The position numbers and the translations under genes are program-made. The notes below the pieces were generated by a model. That model did not search any database and was not told the DNA's origin. It worked only from the letters and a program-made list of their open reading frames with translations. A stretch of DNA of 64,000 nt from Duganella radicis (GTDB lineage Bacteria > Pseudomonadota > Gammaproteobacteria > Burkholderiales > Burkholderiaceae_D), in NCBI RefSeq assembly GCF_009720825.1, contig NZ_WNKY01000003.1, forward strand, positions 62,001 to 126,000. The letters run 5' to 3'. This document shows positions 1 through 9,750 of the stretch, in pieces (the first letter of the stretch is position 1; the number at the start of each line of letters is the position of its first letter).

Positions 1-665
1 CGTTTGCGGGCGCCGGCAAAGTGCTGCTGATATCGTCGAACGATCTGGGCAACCGCGTGGCGCAGCACCGCAACGCCATCGATGCGGCCGCCCGCGCGAA
101 AGTCAGTCTGCTGGCGTACACCAGCGTGCTGCACGCCGACCGTTCGACGCTGAGTCTGGCGGCGGAACATCGCGAAACCGAAGACGCCGTGCGCGCATCG
201 GGCGTGCCGTACAGCTTGCTGCGCAATGGCTGGTACGTGGAAAACTACACCGGCAGTCTGGGCGCGGCGGTGGCGCACGGCGCGCTGGCGGGCGGCGCGG
301 GCGAGGGCCGTATCGCGGCGGCGGCGCGGGAGGATTACGCGGAAGCGGCGGCGGCGGTGCTGACGAAGGCGGGCGCGGTGGAACAGGTGTACGAACTGGC
401 GGGCGACACCAGCTTCACGCTGGCGGACCTGGCGGCCGAAGTGTCGCGCCAGACCGGCAAAGCCATCCCGTTCCACAATCTGTCGCAGGAAGAATATCGC
501 GGAATGCTGGTGAACGTCGGCCTGCCAGCGCCGCTGGCCGAGCTGATCGCGGATTCGGACGCCCAGGCCGCCAAAGGCGCGCTGTTTGACGACAGCCGCA
601 CCCTGGGCAAACTGATCGGCCGCCCGACCATCTCGCTGGCGGACGCGGTCAAAGCCGCGTTGTAG
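1..665 (+). CDS. QorB-like NmrA-family NAD(P)H:quinone oxidoreductase, 5' end missing
   Basis: The open frame runs in from the left edge, so the N-terminal Rossmann GxxGxxG segment is outside the window. The first residues visible (FAGAGKVLLISS) match the strand that follows cofactor binding in QorB/NmrA-type atypical SDRs. The stretch AQHRNAIDAA, then LLAYTSVLHAD and LLRNGWYVENY, is characteristic of this family, which reduces quinones or senses NADP(H) in the cytoplasm. About 221 residues are visible of a usual 280-290. The GTG at 21 is internal and should not be taken as the start. The stop codon abuts the stop of the convergent antitoxin gene. Family assignment is good; the substrate is unknown. 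Confidence 0.8.
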   Translation, partial: FAGAGKVLLISSNDLGNRVAQHRNAIDAAARAKVSLLAYTSVLHADRSTLSLAAEHRETEDAVRASGVPYSLLRNGWYVENYTGSLGAAVAHGALAGGAGEGRIAAAAREDYAEAAAAVLTKAGAVEQVYELAGDTSFTLADLAAEVSRQTGKAIPFHNLSQEEYRGMLVNVGLPAPLAELIADSDAQAAKGALFDDSRTLGKLIGRPTISLADAVKAAL

Positions 666-992
666 TCAGAGATCGAGCTGGGCAGGCGTAACGCCCAGCG
701 CCGTGGCGATCTTCTTGAGCGTTGCCAGGCGGAGGCCTTGGCTGGCCTCCTGTTTGGCATAGGAAGGCTGGGTGATGCCCAGCCGCCCGGCAACCTCAGC
801 TTGAGTGAGCTTAAGATGCTCCCGCCACGCACGCACTGCCGTTGCGCCATCCACCATGGCGCTGACGACGGCGTTCGGGATCAAGTCGTGCTCATGCTCG
901 TAAGTTCGGATGTAGTCATCGTATGGGATGACCACAAAACTCGGCTTGCCATCCGCGCCGTTGATCACCTGCACGTTAATAGGTGTTTTCAT
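666..992 (-). CDS. HTH (XRE-type) antitoxin of a RelE/HTH toxin-antitoxin pair
   Basis: The 108-residue protein has an N-terminal part of about 50 residues (VIPYDDYIRTYE) like that of toxin-linked antitoxins. A Cro/C1 helix-turn-helix follows at about 56-106 (KLTQAEVAGRLGITQPSYAK). It would bind and neutralise the partner toxin and repress the shared promoter. It is the second gene of the pair: its start lies 17 nt inside the 3' end of the toxin gene, so the two are translationally coupled. Toxin-first order is typical of higBA-like modules. Confidence 0.82.
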   Translation of the reverse strand: MKTPINVQVINGADGKPSFVVIPYDDYIRTYEHEHDLIPNAVVSAMVDGATAVRAWREHLKLTQAEVAGRLGITQPSYAKQEASQGLRLATLKKIATALGVTPAQLDL

Positions 993-1239
993 CGCGCTTT
1001 TTCACTTCCTGAATATCTACAATTTTGATCACCGTGGTCCAATCGAACAGCACCCTGTAATCTCCAACGCGTAGCTGGTAGCCATATTGATGGTTTTTCA
1101 GCGATTTGACGTTAGTGCAGTTGGGCATCGATTCCAGGGCTGTGGTGGCGTCCACGATCTGACGTTGCGCTCGCGCTTCAAGCTTGAACAGCTGCTTGAC
1201 GGCCTTGGGTGACCACCTTACTTCGCTTCGTGAGTTCAT
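976..1239 (-). CDS. RelE/ParE-superfamily toxin
   Basis: This small basic protein of 87 residues has the RelE/ParE fold signature. It shows an N-terminal helix pair (SPKAVKQLFKLEARAQRQIV), then KSLKN, YQLRVGDYRVLFDW and a final strand VIKIVDIQEVKKR. Arg57 and Arg62 lie where RelE-type mRNA interferases carry basic catalytic residues. It is the upstream gene of a two-gene operon with the HTH antitoxin. Whether it cleaves mRNA (RelE-like) or targets gyrase (ParE-like) cannot be told from sequence. The start is the ATG directly downstream of the repeated AT-rich element at 1241-1257. Confidence 0.82.
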   Translation of the reverse strand: MNSRSEVRWSPKAVKQLFKLEARAQRQIVDATTALESMPNCTNVKSLKNHQYGYQLRVGDYRVLFDWTTVIKIVDIQEVKKRDENTY

Positions 1240-1240
1240 A

Positions 1241-1257
1241 ATAGCTAAAATATAGCT
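1241..1257 (-). promoter_or_regulatory. Putative autoregulatory operator of the toxin-antitoxin operon
   Basis: Just upstream of the toxin start is the inverted repeat AGCTA-N5-TAGCT (1243-1257), also readable as two direct ATAGCT copies 11 bp apart. On the minus strand it contains a -10-like TATATT. Operators of this kind are common in type II toxin-antitoxin promoters; binding by the HTH antitoxin is inferred. Confidence 0.45.
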
Positions 1258-1341
1258 TTATGCAAGAAGACTTATCTGGAGAGGTAAGGAAAGTTTGCCG
1301 CTTTACTCGCTGGAATGCCTTAAGAAAAGGCTAGCGGAAAC

Positions 1342-1400
1342 AAAAAAAGCCGCCGGACATGAAACGCGATCTCGAGAGCGTTCAGCCGGGCGGCTATTTT
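1342..1400 (-). terminator. Terminator behind the first tRNA-Leu
   Basis: A hairpin with outer arms AGCCGCC (1348-1354) and GGCGGCT (1389-1395) is followed on the minus strand by a run of T residues. It lies directly 3' of the tRNA-Leu at 1411-1495. Related hairpins follow the tRNA-Leu copies at 2729 and 4627. Confidence 0.8.
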
Positions 1401-1410
1401 ACGGAATTCT

Positions 1411-1495
1411 TGGTGCCCACGGAGGGACTCGAACCCCCACACCTTGCGGCACATGGACCTGAACCATGCGCGTCTACCAATTCCGCCACGTGGGC
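1411..1495 (-). tRNA. tRNA-Leu (anticodon CAG), copy 1
   Basis: The gene folds as an 85-nt type II tRNA including an encoded CCA. It has acceptor GCCCACG/CGTGGGC, D-arm GGCGGAATTGGTAGACGC, anticodon loop with CAG, a long variable arm, and T-loop TTCGAGT. It is the downstream member of a tandem pair with the copy at 1521, separated by 25 nt, and is followed by its own terminator. Confidence 0.97.
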
Positions 1496-1520
1496 ATTTG
1501 TAACTTACAACATCAGCGCT

Positions 1521-1605
1521 TGGTGCCCACGAAGGGACTCGAACCCCTACACCTTGCGGCACATGGACCTGAACCATGCGCGTCTACCAATTCCGCCACG
1601 TGGGC
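1521..1605 (-). tRNA. tRNA-Leu (anticodon CAG), copy 2
   Basis: Same 85-nt tRNA-Leu with encoded CCA. It differs from the other copies in the T-stem, where the outer pair is A-T instead of G-C. The change is compensated, so the gene should be functional. It is first in the tandem pair and probably shares a transcript with copy 1, since no terminator lies between them. Confidence 0.97.
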
Positions 1606-1785
1606 GCTGATGCTGTCTCGTTACTCTCCGTTGCGTTGTTCTGCAACAGAAGGCACGCATCTTAAAGGCCGCCCGCCAACTCGTCAATAGTAAATTGCTG
1701 CTTTTATGAAATTATTTCCCCGTCATCCCTTGGGCGTTGCCGGAAGTCGCTGTCGAAAATTGTTGTGCCGCGTTGGTTTTTTGTA

Positions 1786-1811
1786 TATAGTTAGCCATAT
1801 GGATAACTATA
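1786..1811 (+). promoter_or_regulatory. 26-bp palindrome across the arsR-like start codon
   Basis: Arms TATAGTTA (1786-1793) and TAACTATA (1804-1811) flank an inner palindrome CCATATGG (1795-1802). Only one base pair (1794/1803) breaks the symmetry. The ATG of the regulator (1799-1801) sits in the centre, so bound protein would cover both promoter and start codon. It is best read as the autoregulatory operator of the regulator. Confidence 0.7.
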
Positions 1812-2155
1812 GAGTTGCGCTGGACGCGATCTTCCACGCTTTATCAGACCCAACGCGCAGAGCCGTGGTGCATCGGCTGGGCGAGGGGCCGGCGACTGTC
1901 GGCGAATTGTCGCAGCCCTTCGATATGGCACTGCCGTCGTTCATGAAGCACATGCGGGTACTGGAAGATGCCGGCCTGGTAAGCAGCAGCAAGAGCGGGC
2001 GGGTGCGCACCTGCATGCTCGAACGGGACAAGCTGGCCGCAGCCGAGCGTTGGTTCGAACAGCAGCGGGCACTCTGGAGTAGCCGATACGACAATCTGGA
2101 TCAACTTTTGGAACAACTGCAAGGAGACGACAATGGTAGCCAAGCTTCAATTTGA
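1799..2155 (+). CDS. ArsR-family winged-helix regulator paired with an SRPBCC protein
   Basis: At 118 residues this is the usual size of an ArsR-type repressor. A winged helix spans about 12-75 (IFHALSDPTRRAVVHRLGEG, then LPSFMKHMRVLEDAGLV as recognition helix). The cysteine motifs of metal-sensing ArsR members are missing; only one Cys (72) is present, so it is probably not a metal sensor. It belongs to the common group encoded next to AHSA1/SRPBCC proteins. The chosen ATG lies inside a 26-bp palindrome, and an upstream in-frame ATG at 1706 would add 31 residues unlike the family. The last 23 nt overlap the next gene, indicating translational coupling. The unit sits between tRNA-Leu copies 2 and 3. 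Confidence 0.85.
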   Translation: MDNYRVALDAIFHALSDPTRRAVVHRLGEGPATVGELSQPFDMALPSFMKHMRVLEDAGLVSSSKSGRVRTCMLERDKLAAAERWFEQQRALWSSRYDNLDQLLEQLQGDDNGSQASI

Positions 2156-2633
2156 TTTCGTGGTCGACAAGGAAAAAAGCAGCCTCACGGTGACGCGCGA
2201 ATTTGCCGGCCCGCGGCAACTGGTCTGGGATTGCCATACGCAGAGCGCGTTGCTCGACCGCTGGTTTGCGCACAAGCCCCTGAGTACCAAAACCAAACAG
2301 ATGGAATTCAAGGAGGGCGGCTATTGGCACTACGCCATGATCACGCCTGATGGGCAGGAGTATTGGGGGCGCCTCGACTACCTGGCCATCCGCCCGATCG
2401 ACAGCTATGCGGCGCTGGATGGATTCACCGATGAGACTGGTGTCGTCAATGCCGACCTGCCGCGCTCGCGCTGGGACGTGACCTTTGCGGATCTGAAGGA
2501 GCACACGCTGGTCACCACGCTGGTGCAATACAACTCGCCGGAGGATGTGCAAAAAGTCATCGACATGGGCATGAAAGAAGGCATGACCTCCACCCTCGAA
2601 CGCCTTGACGAGCTGTTGCTGACGCTGCGCTGA
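2133..2633 (+). CDS. SRPBCC (AHSA1/START-like) domain protein
   Basis: The single-domain protein of 166 residues has the AHSA1-type SRPBCC layout: TVTREFAGPRQLVWDCHT near the N-terminus, LLDRWFAHKP, then GGYWHYAMITPDGQEYWGR, and a C-terminal helix MKEGMTSTLERLDELL that closes the hydrophobic cavity. Such proteins bind small hydrophobic ligands; the ligand is unknown. It overlaps the ArsR-like gene by 23 nt and runs into a hairpin that serves as terminator in both directions. Known pairs of this type are repressed by the ArsR partner, and the palindrome at 1786 supports that here. Confidence 0.85.
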   Translation: MVAKLQFDFVVDKEKSSLTVTREFAGPRQLVWDCHTQSALLDRWFAHKPLSTKTKQMEFKEGGYWHYAMITPDGQEYWGRLDYLAIRPIDSYAALDGFTDETGVVNADLPRSRWDVTFADLKEHTLVTTLVQYNSPEDVQKVIDMGMKEGMTSTLERLDELLLTLR

Positions 2634-2657
2634 GCGTCTCATCCTGGCGCTGAAAAG

Positions 2658-2718
2658 CAAAAAAGCCGCCGGACATGAGCGCGATCTTGATCGCGTTCAG
2701 CCGGGCGGCTATTTTTTT
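2658..2718. terminator. Bidirectional terminator between the SRPBCC gene and tRNA-Leu copy 3
   Basis: Hairpin arms AGCCGCC (2664-2670) and GGCGGCT (2704-2710), with a T-run on the plus side and an A-run (T on the minus strand) on the other. It can end both the plus-strand arsR-SRPBCC transcript and the minus-strand tRNA-Leu transcript. Confidence 0.8.
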
Positions 2719-2728
2719 GCGGAATTCC

Positions 2729-2813
2729 TGGTGCCCACGGAGGGACTCGAACCCCCACACCTTGCGGCACATGGACCTGAACCATGCGCGTCTACCAATT
2801 CCGCCACGTGGGC
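2729..2813 (-). tRNA. tRNA-Leu (anticodon CAG), copy 3
   Basis: 85 nt, identical to copy 1 over the tRNA body, with encoded CCA. It stands alone between the SRPBCC gene and the hybrid kinase gene and carries its own 3' terminator. Confidence 0.97.
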
Positions 2814-2960
2814 ATTTTTACTGCTGCTCTGTTGCATTGTCTGCGTCAGAGGCCAACATTTTACGGGCGCGACTTGTTTTCCGCAAGTTTTTTTCTCCTT
2901 GCATCTTGTGTAGCCGTTGCGTAAGCTTAATACTGTCATTTCAACAATCCGGAGATGGAA

Positions 2961-4554
<1,594 letters not shown>

Positions 4555-4556
<2 letters not shown>

Positions 4557-4614
4557 AAAAAAGCCATCGGACATGAACGCGATCTTGAGCGCGTTCAGCC
4601 GGATGGCTTTTTTT
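4555..4614. terminator. Bidirectional terminator between the hybrid kinase gene and tRNA-Leu copy 4
   Basis: Hairpin arms AGCCATC (4562-4568) and GATGGCT (4602-4608) with T-runs on both sides. Compared with the other two tRNA-Leu terminators, both arms carry matching changes that keep the stem paired. Confidence 0.8.
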
Positions 4615-4626
4615 CGCGGAATTCTG

Positions 4627-4711
4627 TGGTGCCCACGGAGGGACTCGAACCCCCACACCTTGCGGCACATGGACCTGAACCATGCGCGTCTACCAATTCC
4701 GCCACGTGGGC
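4627..4711 (-). tRNA. tRNA-Leu (anticodon CAG), copy 4
   Basis: 85 nt, identical to copy 1 over the tRNA body, with encoded CCA. It is the outermost copy of the four-gene series; its promoter should lie in the 4712-4860 region. Confidence 0.97.
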
Positions 4712-4999
4712 ACTGATGCTTCTCAACAACTCTGCTATTATATCGACCGGGAGAGTTTTGCGCCAGATGAACTTTGACATTCCTTACTGCACATCAACCC
4801 TGTCTTGCAGATCCCGCCGCTTGCGCTGCGAGAGACCAGAATTATAGAGGAATCCTTGGCGATGTCAAATGCCTCCCGTAAAAATTTTCACGCGGCGTCC
4901 GCCTCGTGGCGCGAAATGGTCAAGGCTGGCGTTTCCAAGTACACTACGCCTGTCGCCGTGCCATATATATGCTAATCACTGTAAAAATAAGAAAAACTT
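4712..4999. other. Intergenic region between tRNA-Leu copy 4 and rnr
   Basis: No gene seen. The region must hold divergent promoters for the tRNA (minus) and rnr (plus). The last 50 nt before rnr are AT-rich, without a strong ribosome-binding site. I cannot assign exact promoter hexamers. Confidence 0.5.
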
Positions 5000-7465
5000 T
5001 TGAACCAATCTACACACACCATTCCCAGCCGTGAGGAAATTCTCGGCATCTTCCGCAGCGCCAAAGGCCCGCTAGACCTGCGCGCCCTGTCGAAATCGCT
5101 CAAAGTCGCCACCGACGCCCAGGCCATCCTGTCGCGCCGCCTGAACGCGATGCAGCGTGACGGCCAGATCATTGTCGACGACAGCGGCCACTACACGCTG
5201 GCCACGCAGACCGGCTTCATCGCCGGCCGCGTCAGCAGCCACCGCGACGGCTTCGGCTTTGTGATCCCGGACGAGCCGGGCGAAGACCTGTTCCTGCCCG
5301 AGAAGGAAATGCAGAAAGTGCTGCATGGCGACCGCGTGCTGGCCAAGATCGTCGGCGTGGACCGCCGCGGCCGTCCGGAAGGCACGATTGTCGAAGTCAC
5401 GCAGCGCGCCAACACCCACATCATCGGCCGCCTGCTGAACGAAAACGGCGCCTGGATCGTGGCGCCGGAAGACCAGCGCATCTCGCAGGACGTGCTGGTG
5501 GAAGGCGCGATCGGCAAGGCCAAGGCCGGCCAGATCGTCAGCGTGGAACTGACCGAACAGCCGATGCGCTTCAAGCAGCCGGTCGGCAAGATCGTTGAAG
5601 TGCTGGGCTCGCTCGACGATCCCGGCATGGAAATCGAAATCGCCGTGCGCAAGTTCGGCGTGCCGCACATTTTCTCGGACGCCGCGCTCAGGCAGGCCAA
5701 CAAACTGCCGGACCACGCGCGCGAAAGCGACTGGGGCGAGCGCGTCGACCTGCGCGACGTGCCGCTGGTCACCATCGACGGCGAAGACGCGCGCGACTTC
5801 GACGACGCGGTCTACTGCGAACGGACCAAGATCGGCCGCGCCAACGGCTACCGCCTGATCGTCGCGATCGCCGACGTCAGCCACTACGTCAAGCCGAACG
5901 ACGCGCTGGACGCCGACGCCCTGCAACGCAGCACCTCGGTCTACTTCCCGCGCCGCGTGATTCCGATGCTGCCGGAGAAGCTGTCCAACGGCCTGTGCTC
6001 GCTGAACCCGGCGGTCGACCGCCTGACGCTGGTGTGCGACGCCGTGGTCACCGCCAAGGGCGAGATCAAGGCCTACCAGTTCTATCCGGCCGTGATCCAC
6101 TCGGCCGCGCGCCTGACCTACACCGAAGTGGCCGACATCCTCGGCAACACCAAGGGGCCGGAGGCGGCGCGCCGTCCCGGCCTGGTGCCGCACCTGCTGA
6201 ACCTGTACGAGGTGTTCCAGGCGCTGCTGAAAGCGCGCGCCCAGCGTGGCGCCATCGATTTCGAAACCACCGAAACCTACATCGTCTGCAACCCGAACGG
6301 CAAGATCGAGAAGATCATCCCGCGCACCCGCAACGATGCGCACCGCCTGATCGAAGAGTGCATGCTGACCGCCAACGTGTGCGCGGCCGATCTGCTGATC
6401 CGCCACAAGCATCCGGGCACCTACCGCATCCACGCCACGCCGACCGCTGAAAAGCTCAAGCAGGTGCGCACCTTCCTCAAGCAGGTCAATCTGCATCTGG
6501 GCGGCGGCGACAAGCCGGCCGCGGCCGACTACGCCGCGCTGATGAAGGAAATCAAGGAGCGTCCGGACGCCTCGCTGCTGCAAACCATGCTGTTGCGTTC
6601 GATGCAGCAGGCGGTGTACTCGCCCGATAACATCGGCCACTTCGGCCTGGCGTACGAGGCGTATGCCCACTTCACCAGCCCGATCCGCCGCTATCCGGAC
6701 TTGCTGACCCACCGCGCCATCAAGGCCATCCTGCTGGGTAAAAAGTACGAGCCGAAGATCGCCGACAACAGCGTGTTGAACACCAACGTCTCGAACGCCA
6801 CCCGCAAGCAGCAAGCCAAGGACAAGGCCGAAGGCAAAGAGAAAAAAGCCGCCGACATGACCGTGTGGGACGCGCTGGGCGTGCACTGCTCGGCCAACGA
6901 GCGCCGTGCCGACGAAGCCTCGCGCGACGTCGAGAACTGGCTCAAGTGCTACTTCATGCAGGACAAGCTGGGTGAGGAATACACCGGCATCATCACCGGC
7001 GTGACCACCTTCGGCATCTTCGTGCAGCTGGATCAGCTGTTCGTCGAAGGCCTGGTGCACATCACCGACCTGGGTCAGGATTACTTCCAGTATGATGACG
7101 CCCGCCACGAGCTGAAAGGCGAGCGCACCGGCAAGAAGTTCCAGCTGACCGATCACGTCAGCGTGCAAGTGGTGCGCGTCGACCTGGAATCGCGCAAGAT
7201 CGATCTGCGGCTGGCCGGCGCCGATGCGCCCGAGCCGCGCGACGGCAAGCCGGACGCGCCATCCAAAACCAGCAAAACCAACATCAAGCCTGGCCCGGCG
7301 ATCCCGGCCGCCAAGCCGGGCAAGCCGGCGCGCACGCCAGCCGCCGCCGCGCCGAAAAAGCCGGCCGCGGCCCAGCCGAAAGCCGCCGCACGCAAGACCA
7401 AGGCCGCACCCGCGGCCAAACCTCGGGCGGCCAAAGCCGCCCCAAAAAGTAAGAAGAAGCGATAA
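5000..7465 (+). CDS. rnr: Ribonuclease R
   Basis: The 3'-to-5' exoribonuclease has 821 residues, the usual RNase R length. It degrades structured RNA, mRNA and defective rRNA in the cytoplasm. Order of domains: N-terminal winged helix (REEILGIFRSAKGPLDLRAL), cold-shock domains (GFGFVIPDEPGEDLFLPE), RNB catalytic core with the acidic cluster DGEDARDFDDAVYCE near 260-274, and an S1 domain near 657-735 (EYTGIITGVTTFGIFVQL). The last 80 residues are a Lys/Ala/Pro-rich basic tail, as in other RNase R proteins. The start is a TTG with only a weak AAGAAAA upstream; no in-frame ATG precedes it. rlmB follows 1 nt after the stop, the same order as in enterobacteria. Confidence 0.96.
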   Translation: MNQSTHTIPSREEILGIFRSAKGPLDLRALSKSLKVATDAQAILSRRLNAMQRDGQIIVDDSGHYTLATQTGFIAGRVSSHRDGFGFVIPDEPGEDLFLPEKEMQKVLHGDRVLAKIVGVDRRGRPEGTIVEVTQRANTHIIGRLLNENGAWIVAPEDQRISQDVLVEGAIGKAKAGQIVSVELTEQPMRFKQPVGKIVEVLGSLDDPGMEIEIAVRKFGVPHIFSDAALRQANKLPDHARESDWGERVDLRDVPLVTIDGEDARDFDDAVYCERTKIGRANGYRLIVAIADVSHYVKPNDALDADALQRSTSVYFPRRVIPMLPEKLSNGLCSLNPAVDRLTLVCDAVVTAKGEIKAYQFYPAVIHSAARLTYTEVADILGNTKGPEAARRPGLVPHLLNLYEVFQALLKARAQRGAIDFETTETYIVCNPNGKIEKIIPRTRNDAHRLIEECMLTANVCAADLLIRHKHPGTYRIHATPTAEKLKQVRTFLKQVNLHLGGGDKPAAADYAALMKEIKERPDASLLQTMLLRSMQQAVYSPDNIGHFGLAYEAYAHFTSPIRRYPDLLTHRAIKAILLGKKYEPKIADNSVLNTNVSNATRKQQAKDKAEGKEKKAADMTVWDALGVHCSANERRADEASRDVENWLKCYFMQDKLGEEYTGIITGVTTFGIFVQLDQLFVEGLVHITDLGQDYFQYDDARHELKGERTGKKFQLTDHVSVQVVRVDLESRKIDLRLAGADAPEPRDGKPDAPSKTSKTNIKPGPAIPAAKPGKPARTPAAAAPKKPAAAQPKAAARKTKAAPAAKPRAAKAAPKSKKKR

Positions 7466-8212
7466 ATGAGCAAGAACAAAATGATTTTCGGTTTCCACGC
7501 GGTGACCTCGCGCCTGCGTCACGAAGCCGCCACGGTGGAAGAAATTTTCGTCGACGCCACGCGCGACGACCGCCGCATGAAAGACCTGATCGCCAACGCC
7601 AAGGCGGCTGGCGTGCGCGTGATGCCGGTCGACTCGGCACGTCTGGACAAGATCGTCGGCACCCGCCGTCACCAGGGCGTGATCGCGTTCGCCTCGCAGC
7701 TGGCGCTGGCGCGCAACCTGGATGAACTGCTGGACGCCATCGACGGCCCGCCGCTGCTGCTGGTGTTGGACGGCATCACCGACCCGCACAACCTGGGTGC
7801 CTGCCTGCGCGTGGCCGACGGCGTCGGCGCGCACGCGGTGATCGTGCCGAAAGACCGCGCGGTGGGCCTGAACGCCACCGCCGCCAAAGTGGCGTCGGGC
7901 GCGGCCGAGACCGTGCCTTACATCACCGTGACCAATCTGGCGCGCACCCTGCGCGAGCTGAAGGAGCGCGACATCTGGCTGATCGGCACCTCGGACGATG
8001 GCGAGAAAGGCCTGTACGAAGCCGACTTCACCGGCCCGACCGCGCTGGTCATGGGCTCGGAAGGCGAGGGCATGCGCCGCCTGACGCGCGAAACCTGCGA
8101 CGTGCTGGTCAACATTCCAATGTTCGGCTCGGTTGAGAGCCTGAACGTGTCCGTCGCATCGGGCGTCTGTCTGTACGAAGCGCGCCGCCAGCGTCTCGCC
8201 AAGGAAGCATAA
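7466..8212 (+). CDS. rlmB: 23S rRNA (guanosine-2251-2'-O)-methyltransferase
   Basis: SPOUT-class methyltransferase of 248 residues that 2'-O-methylates G2251 in the P loop of 23S rRNA. An N-terminal substrate-binding domain (about 5-80, [13 protein letters not shown]) precedes the knotted catalytic domain. The family motifs are visible: [33 protein letters not shown] and [20 protein letters not shown]. It starts 1 nt after the rnr stop and is surely cotranscribed with it. Confidence 0.96.
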   Translation: MSKNKMIFGFHAVTSRLRHEAATVEEIFVDATRDDRRMKDLIANAKAAGVRVMPVDSARLDKIVGTRRHQGVIAFASQLALARNLDELLDAIDGPPLLLVLDGITDPHNLGACLRVADGVGAHAVIVPKDRAVGLNATAAKVASGAAETVPYITVTNLARTLRELKERDIWLIGTSDDGEKGLYEADFTGPTALVMGSEGEGMRRLTRETCDVLVNIPMFGSVESLNVSVASGVCLYEARRQRLAKEA

Positions 8213-8340
8213 GCGCGAGACGTCCCCACCGGCGGCCGACTTCGAGGGCCGCTGGTTCTCCCTCCCAAGTCAGCCGCTGTTCAGCAATCCCCAGCCGGAT
8301 ACGCTACCATGCAAGTACCGGTTGTCATTCTGGATAAGCC

Positions 8341-9075
8341 ATGTTTCATCGTCTGCGCCAAGACATCAACAGCATCATCGAACGCGATCCCGCCGCCCGC
8401 AACGCCTGGGAGGTGTTGACCTGCTATCCCGGCCTGCAAGCCATTGTCATGCACCGCTGGGCGCACTGGTGCTGGACCCACAAGATGAAATGGCTGGGCC
8501 GTTTCATCTCTTATCTGGCCCGCATCATTACCGGAATTGAAATCCACCCCGGCGCCACCATCGGCCGCCGCGTGTTCATCGACCATGGCTTCGGCGTGGT
8601 GATCGGCGAGACCGCCGAGGTGGGCGACGATTGCACCATCTACCAGGGCGTGACGCTGGGCGGCACCTCGCTGCACACCGGCGCCAAGCGCCATCCGACG
8701 CTGGCGCGCGGCGTCATCGTCGGCGCCGGCGCCAAGGTGCTGGGCGGCTTTACGGTCGGCGAGTATGCCAAGGTCGGCTCCAACGCCGTGCTGCTGAAGC
8801 CGGTGCCGCCGGGCGCGACGGCGGTCGGCAATCCGGCCCACATCGTGCAGAAGGAATTGAACGCCGTGCCGAATCCGTTTGCCGCCTACGGCGTCACGCC
8901 GAACGGCGACGATCCGCTGTCCAAGGCGCTGCGCGGGCTGATCGAAAACGCGGTCAAGCAGGAGGAACGCATCGAGCGGCTGGTGGCAACCATGAAGGCG
9001 GCGGGGCTGGAGTGTCAGAGCGTACCCGAGTGTGATAAATTGAATTCCGCCCAACTGAACAAGCTTGTCGAATAA
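8341..9075 (+). CDS. cysE: Serine O-acetyltransferase
   Basis: It acetylates L-serine with acetyl-CoA, the first step of cysteine synthesis. The 244-residue protein has an N-terminal helical part (MFHRLRQDINSIIERDPAAR) and then left-handed beta-helix hexapeptide repeats (GATIGRRVFIDHGFGVVIGE, DDCTIYQGVTLGGTS). His-rich catalytic positions fall in these repeats (IDHG, AKRHPTL). The N-terminal region is short, as in the EpsC/plant-like subgroup. It is 10 nt upstream of the YceH-like gene, probably one transcript. Confidence 0.94.
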   Translation: MFHRLRQDINSIIERDPAARNAWEVLTCYPGLQAIVMHRWAHWCWTHKMKWLGRFISYLARIITGIEIHPGATIGRRVFIDHGFGVVIGETAEVGDDCTIYQGVTLGGTSLHTGAKRHPTLARGVIVGAGAKVLGGFTVGEYAKVGSNAVLLKPVPPGATAVGNPAHIVQKELNAVPNPFAAYGVTPNGDDPLSKALRGLIENAVKQEERIERLVATMKAAGLECQSVPECDKLNSAQLNKLVE

Positions 9076-9084
9076 GGACCGCAC

Positions 9085-9747
9085 ATGGAAACAGAAGTAC
9101 TGGACCCGTTTGAAATCCGCGTGCTGGCCGTGCTGGCCGAAAAAGAGGCGCTGACGCCGGATAACTATCCGATGTCGCTGAATGCGCTGGTGAACGGCTG
9201 CAACCAGCTGTCCAGCCGCGATCCGGTGATGGCGCTGTCGGAAGACACGGTGGCCGACGTGCTGCAACGGCTGATGCAGCGCAAATATGTGAACGGCATC
9301 ACCCAGGCCGGCGCGCGCGTGACCAAGTACGAACACCGCATGCGCATCAAATGGTCGCTGGAGCAGGACAAGCTGGCCGTGCTCACCGTGCTGATGCTGC
9401 GCGGCCTGCAAACCGCCGGCGAAATCCGTACCCGCACCGGCCGCCTGCACGAATTCAAATCGGTGGGCGACGTCGAACTGGCGCTGCAATTCCTGATCGA
9501 TAAATATCCGCCGCTGGTGTCGCGCCTGACGCTGGCGCCGGGCACCAAGGAGCCGCGTTACGGCCAACTGCTGGGCGGCGAAGAAGCGCTGGCGCGCGAG
9601 GAAACCGCGGCCAGCCTGGGCGGATCGGTGAGCGCCGGCGGGCAGGGTACCCGCATCGGCGCGCTGGAGCAGGAAGTCCAGCAACTGCGGCAGCAAGTGG
9701 AAGAACTCACCGCGCAGTTTGCCGAATTCCGCAAGCAGTTCGAGTAA
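9085..9747 (+). CDS. YceH/DUF480 (UPF0502) family protein
   Basis: A conserved protein of 220 residues with two winged-helix-like modules (LDPFEIRVLAVLAEKEALTP; LAVLTVLMLRGLQTAGEIRT) and a C-terminal coiled coil (LEQEVQQLRQQVEELTAQFA). The motif TPDNYPMSLNALVNGCNQLS is typical of UPF0502. The biochemical role is unknown; the fold suggests nucleic-acid binding. It lies 10 nt behind cysE and converges with the ABC permease gene. Confidence 0.9.
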   Translation: METEVLDPFEIRVLAVLAEKEALTPDNYPMSLNALVNGCNQLSSRDPVMALSEDTVADVLQRLMQRKYVNGITQAGARVTKYEHRMRIKWSLEQDKLAVLTVLMLRGLQTAGEIRTRTGRLHEFKSVGDVELALQFLIDKYPPLVSRLTLAPGTKEPRYGQLLGGEEALAREETAASLGGSVSAGGQGTRIGALEQEVQQLRQQVEELTAQFAEFRKQFE

Positions 9748-9750
9748 GGC

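Noticed and set aside
5072..7834. A 920-residue open frame antisense to rnr and rlmB
   Set aside because: It mirrors the third-position GC bias of the real genes, is rich in His/Arg/Gly of low complexity, and shows no domain. RNase R and RlmB on the plus strand are unmistakable.
8281..9696. A 471-residue minus-strand open frame opposite cysE and the YceH-like gene
   Set aside because: Complement of two conserved genes; no recognisable motif.
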